In this document: positions 6,701-9,101 of the stretch, in pieces
Layout of the letters: each line of letters begins with the position of its first letter
Position numbering within the stretch: the stretch's first letter is position 1
Source: Bacteroidota bacterium
GTDB lineage: Bacteria; Bacteroidota; Bacteroidia; Chitinophagales; Chitinophagaceae
DNA length: 9,101 nt
Direction: 5' to 3'
Assembly (NCBI GenBank): GCA_023430465.1
Contig: JAEZAM010000124.1
Span: 1 to 9,101 of the forward strand
Position numbers and translations under genes: made by a program
The notes under the pieces: model-generated
Seen by the model: the letters and a program-made list of their open reading frames with translations, nothing else
What the model was told of the DNA's origin: nothing
Database searches by the model: none

Positions 6701-9101
6701 GGCGGCTTCGATAAAGCGCAGTGGGAAGCCTATGCGCGGCTCCTGGGGAGGAATGTATTTGACATGCTCAGCTATTATTTCAAAGAAAGGCTTATAGCTG
6801 AATGGGACAGCATATTCTTCAATGATATCGCGCCATTGCTGTTTGAAAGAATAGTGCGCAACATCAGCATCGGAGGGTTCTCTGCGCTGGATCTTTCTTC
6901 CGAATCAAAATACAAAGGCGGCAACGTCCAGATGCGGATCAACCTGCGCGGCAATGGATCAAATAAAAAGAGAAAAGAGATAGCACAACTGCAACTGGCG
7001 TTCAACAATACGGCTTTGCTGACAAACGATCTTGTAACCCTGACCACGAAAAATATAACGCTGAGGTATTCAACGGCCCACTATAATGGAGTTCTTTACA
7101 GCGGTTTTGCCGGGGATGACCTCATTGATGGCAGTCTTCTGTATACTCCGGAAAATGCCAATGAAAAGCGCAATCCAAGGAACGAAGATGCCTACATCGC
7201 GAACAAGCTGATCGAACACCTGAACAGCAACCTCGAGCATTATAACAAAGAGCTGTGGCGCAAACTGGACCGCGACCGGCGCTATATGCTGCTCGATGGC
7301 TTTAATGTAGAAACATACAATGATTTTGGATTGCCAGTCGGTTTCAGAAGCCTGGCCTCGGTGGTGAAAAATGAATTGGTGGGTATCTCCGGCAACTCCC
7401 TGATCATGCCCGTAGCGCCGGGCTATAAGATCGACAGGACGTTCATCGTTGAGCAACCCATCGAGGGGCCGGCGGTTGAGATCGATCTGCTGGAACATTA
7501 TAAGCCGCTGACACCAATACCACCTTACCGCATCAGCATACCAAGCAGGGGCATATTTGCGGAGGCGGTACAGGGTGCCTGCGACGCATGTGAAAAGGTG
7601 AAAGAAAATTCTTCGCAGGATTGGGATAAGTTCCGGACAGACGAACCAACAGATATAAACCCTGTGACCGTGCCTGTTCCAACGGTGACCGACTGGCGGG
7701 CAGCATTCAGGGAATTTGCATCACCATTGGTAAGTATCCAGAATGCACCGGCAGCACCCGCACCCGGTGCTGGCCTGGCGGGCGTTTCGGATGTGCTGGG
7801 CAAGAGCGATGCGTTCAGGGATATCACAGGCCTGGACCAAAATCAAAAGAACGCGATGCAAACCTACCTGTCCAACCAGCAGAATGCGAAAGATTTTGCG
7901 CAGATGGCCAAAGATATCTTCACGATGGGACACAATACCGAGCATTCGGATAAGATCGCTGATTCGATCAGAAATTCTCCTGAATTGACAAAGGAAGAAA
8001 AAGCTGCCCTGCTTAAAGATCATTTTGGCCAGATGGTGGATGGAGGAAAAACAAAACAGGCGGACGAAGCGAGCCAGCAGAACAACAAACCGTCGCTTAC
8101 CGATGCGGCGATCAAGGCGGCCGAAGAAGGAAAGGCGGTGAAAGCAACGAATGTAACGGACAATGGAAAAGCAGAGTCTGTTGACATTGGTGCGGGAGAC
8201 AGCAGCGGTAAGGTGCTTGCCCAGGTGTTGGGATTCGTTCCGGAAATGGAGCAAGACAATGACAATGCCTGCTGGGCTTTCGCGGCAACGATCATGATGA
8301 GCTGGAAGAACAAGGCGCAGCAGGAAGTGTCAACGGTACTTCGTGAAGCAGACAATGGCGGCAGTGAATACGTGGATATGTATACAGCCAAGCAGGCTCT
8401 GCCTTCGGGACACAAAAAAGAATTCATCACCAACCTCGGTATGATCGATGAGCAGCCAGGTGAAAATCCGGGCGTACAGCAGTTTATCGACTGGGTCAGG
8501 ACCTATGGGCCGATCTGGCTCACCACGGATTCAGATGCCGGGGAAGGAAAGTTCTCGCCGCATGCGCGCATCCTGACTAAGATAACGGGCACAGGCACAC
8601 CGGATGGCATCGGAACAAGTTTCGAAATGATCGATCCTAAGACAGGTAGCCGGAAGACCCAACGATTCAATGATTTCATGACGGAGTACAAACAGATGGT
8701 GCTGGATAATAAGTCGCCAGACCCGTACATCCAGGTCGTGCATTTTGAGGAGCGTATAGTGGGTGAAGGCGGAAGCGGCGCGAAGGCATCTAAGAATGAG
8801 TTTGAACTGGAGCTGGCGGCGTTTCAGGCAACAACAAGCGGCCCAAGCCTGAATGCAGCTATCACGCGGTTGAAGAGTTCTGCTGCATTTAAGGCAATGC
8901 TGGTGGATCTGAACAAAGCATATATCTCACAGCACAGTAAGTTTCCGCAACTACCCATTGTGCTTTCAGAAGAAGATACCGGGTCGCCGCTGCCTGACAC
9001 GGACATGGAGACAGCCAAAACGGACTTCGATGAAGAGTATGAAAAGAACTTCGATGAGACGAAAGGTCGGTTCAAAAGCGGGCCATTGAGTGGGCGAAGG
9101 G
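3716..9101 (+). CDS. Giant multidomain protein with C-terminal papain-like cysteine protease (3' end outside window)
   Basis: One open frame of 1795 codons (about 195-200 kDa) with no stop before the window ends. The ATG at 3716 is the first after an in-frame TGA at 3677-3679; no Shine-Dalgarno sequence is seen. There is no signal peptide. In order: residues 1-380, unassigned mixed alpha/beta; 393-468, a carboxypeptidase-regulatory-like beta-sandwich; 494-507, an acidic Cys patch (CEDSEEEEDDCACH); 628-648, ADGYSLGELLYSLPLAPGQK, a conserved-looking core; 705-730 and 935-950, glycine-rich hydrophobic segments; 789-807, NHNHCHSLTMMYFEVLRHY; 1278-1294, RGIFAEAVQGACDACEK with a CxxC; 1343-1356, a Pro/Ala linker; 1360-1505, a helical region; about 1506-1657, a papain-like protease; then a Glu/Asp/Lys-rich region. 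I recall the 628-1294 signatures from large unannotated bacterial proteins, but cannot name the family. The layout resembles a shared scaffold carrying an effector enzyme. Substrate, target cell and export route are unknown. Confidence 0.9.
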   Translation, partial: MATLQQSFAYAGDASSAAIKNVNLRFSIPSFEFTTVIRDGKPFPEREQMGKQVLSLNQQLLDTDYTVSFPNDWLTGVPDAAVLSFWSFLRQVGFTSNEPEVPEFLRAAISVGVTDEQNNLFDAVPLEAIFSLSTASDKFREITENQAGLNTRVAINTDAAHRLQEQLISYIRENIFILNRQLFDDAASQFRAAEPRYNEYALLYIISHVTYISEGRPRVKIEPDAFRTFLKNHFGIGSEETIRMLIGVIKDELFDFPLTVPEITSAEIKGKFRITTRGNSPVSPNDFRFFELAVGYTVKDPGGLTMPVASRFDWAAIDQAPDNTVPFSFDPVIVNFINSQITVRVKGYDGSVTWEKKYSANDPDLADLLIEVPLLRPGVIGENSEPLPTGGNKKLAGKVVEMSGTCKLKDVTVVVQAKKQDDTIWRIVGAGTTDSSGNFSIPYPYGQFVAAQALTSLTPDSPADININTDDAHLTANETIADDFLYLLLTNVICEDSEEEEDDCACHDTKKSNRLPDQEELIKSDSYTQDIGGSCINLSTPNRTLSEYAEVAIVRTSDPDVSNYVLSKDPKGNFVLQGGLSKISRSPVDLTNPIRWQDAPDAHANLSFYQAVTVATGHILHYSITTKADGYSLGELLYSLPLAPGQKKEIVMFEQSHTLTGSETQSISQRESLAASLVNDVTITDTIAGNLSESTRGSSSATTSGVSAGLGLAGIVSGIAGAFGVSGGVANSHSNASQNSSRSLSEYFHEQMKNAINQNARSYREMNASVVTTVQEGQRYGVTTEVVANHNHCHSLTMMYFEVLRHYAIYQELSYVEECLFIPLLMTDFRRDNVYKWRDLLAANLLPMPSETYLQPFTMIKAGRQHPLLKGFDAIERIKTNYANVDFPPGAYDDELIMFVTGELFIQTNLPRPKSKYDRIKSWPLERKTSWSWSGALIGGILGGLLGAYLNADGSVKAEAYPIIDEYMSVDANFASVSPAQCIRIKKIDSNFFEDGGFDKAQWEAYARLLGRNVFDMLSYYFKERLIAEWDSIFFNDIAPLLFERIVRNISIGGFSALDLSSESKYKGGNVQMRINLRGNGSNKKRKEIAQLQLAFNNTALLTNDLVTLTTKNITLRYSTAHYNGVLYSGFAGDDLIDGSLLYTPENANEKRNPRNEDAYIANKLIEHLNSNLEHYNKELWRKLDRDRRYMLLDGFNVETYNDFGLPVGFRSLASVVKNELVGISGNSLIMPVAPGYKIDRTFIVEQPIEGPAVEIDLLEHYKPLTPIPPYRISIPSRGIFAEAVQGACDACEKVKENSSQDWDKFRTDEPTDINPVTVPVPTVTDWRAAFREFASPLVSIQNAPAAPAPGAGLAGVSDVLGKSDAFRDITGLDQNQKNAMQTYLSNQQNAKDFAQMAKDIFTMGHNTEHSDKIADSIRNSPELTKEEKAALLKDHFGQMVDGGKTKQADEASQQNNKPSLTDAAIKAAEEGKAVKATNVTDNGKAESVDIGAGDSSGKVLAQVLGFVPEMEQDNDNACWAFAATIMMSWKNKAQQEVSTVLREADNGGSEYVDMYTAKQALPSGHKKEFITNLGMIDEQPGENPGVQQFIDWVRTYGPIWLTTDSDAGEGKFSPHARILTKITGTGTPDGIGTSFEMIDPKTGSRKTQRFNDFMTEYKQMVLDNKSPDPYIQVVHFEERIVGEGGSGAKASKNEFELELAAFQATTSGPSLNAAITRLKSSAAFKAMLVDLNKAYISQHSKFPQLPIVLSEEDTGSPLPDTDMETAKTDFDEEYEKNFDETKGRFKSGPLSGRR
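4892..5119 (+). other. Carboxypeptidase-regulatory-like beta-sandwich domain in the giant protein
   Basis: Residues about 393-468. The sequence runs LAGKVVEMSGTCKLKDVTVV, then a strand ending AGTTDSSGNFSIPYPYG. This is the usual order of this Ig/transthyretin-like fold: G-x-V near the start, an internal 'V-x-V' strand, and the T-D-x-x-G-x-F turn. These domains normally serve as structural or binding modules rather than enzymes. It is followed directly by the acidic Cys patch. Confidence 0.55.
5828..5905 (+). other. Glycine-rich hydrophobic segment 1 of the giant protein
   Basis: Residues 705-730: G, A, V, L and I only with a few Ser and one Phe (core AGLGLAGIVSGIAGAFGVSG). Glycines recur at three- to four-residue steps, as in glycine-zipper helices. 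It is flanked on both sides by Ser/Thr/Asn-rich stretches (STRGSSSATTSG before, NSHSNASQNSSRS after). It could be a membrane-inserting hairpin or a packed core element. Confidence 0.5.
6518..6565 (+). other. Glycine-zipper segment 2 of the giant protein
   Basis: Residues 935-950, GALIGGILGGLLGAYL, a textbook GxxxGxxxG pattern (G935, G939, G943, G947), preceded by an aromatic WSWS belt. Length is about 16 residues, short for a membrane span unless the aromatics are included. Comparable segments help membrane insertion or oligomer packing in other families; the role here is not shown. Confidence 0.55.
8231..8686 (+). other. Papain-like cysteine protease domain (C70/C39-like) of the giant protein
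   Basis: Residues about 1506-1657. Gln1513 lies six residues before the nucleophile Cys1519 (QDNDNACWAFAATIMMSW), the same spacing as papain Gln19-Cys25. His1616 follows in a GPIWLTT...SPHARILTKI context, and Asp1640 in SFEMIDPKTG, before the aromatic-rich NDFMTEY. Order, spacing and flanking residues match clan CA proteases of the AvrRpt2 (C70) and Peptidase_C39_2 style: CWA, then G-P-x-W, then H-A, then [ND]-P. All active-site residues are present, so it should be active if folded. A processing (self-cleaving) or toxic role are both open. Confidence 0.82.

Noticed and set aside
7721..8254. 177-codon minus-strand frame, possibly an antisense gene
   Set aside because: It is Arg/Cys/Leu-rich as expected from antisense of a coding region, and the sense strand there continues into the protease domain.

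Overview
The window looks like chromosomal DNA from a Bacteroidota bacterium, plausibly of the Chitinophagaceae/Cytophagia type. Clues are the WG-repeat protein with a short signal peptide, the scarcity of Shine-Dalgarno sequences before the starts, TAnnTTTG-like promoter boxes close to start codons, GTGCTGG heptamer repeats, and a TTTGCGTGAAACC-type inverted repeat. The lineage call is inference; there is no rRNA or other taxonomic marker here.

Layout. Bases 3-32 are a heptamer tandem repeat that touches the stop codon of the first gene. Bases 33-2078 hold two minus-strand genes 18 bp apart, probably one operon: an upstream four-helix membrane protein with a Pro/Thr-rich tail (1488-2078) and a downstream exported WG-repeat protein (33-1469). 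A 235-bp divergent spacer (2079-2313) carries a hairpin and a REP-like inverted repeat, and separates this operon from a plus-strand ring-cleaving dioxygenase of the vicinal-oxygen-chelate superfamily (2314-3291). A 424-bp spacer (3292-3715) with two small palindromes and a weak candidate promoter follows.

Bases 3716-9101 are one uninterrupted plus-strand reading frame of at least 1795 codons that runs off the window with no stop. This is the notable part. It encodes a very large, signal-less, multidomain protein: a long scaffold containing a carboxypeptidase-regulatory-like beta-sandwich, an acidic Cys patch, two glycine-rich hydrophobic segments, a His/Cys-rich signature (N789-Y807) and a CxxC segment. 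These are followed by a helical linker and a C-terminal papain-like (clan CA, C70/C39-like) cysteine protease domain with Gln1513, Cys1519, His1616 and Asp1640 in the expected order and spacing. The arrangement resembles a delivery or scaffold region joined to a C-terminal effector enzyme. That functional reading is an inference; the protease active-site motifs are directly visible.

The three plus- and minus-strand units do not form an obvious pathway with each other. The dioxygenase and the operon before it look like ordinary housekeeping or accessory genes, and the large protein appears to be its own transcription unit.
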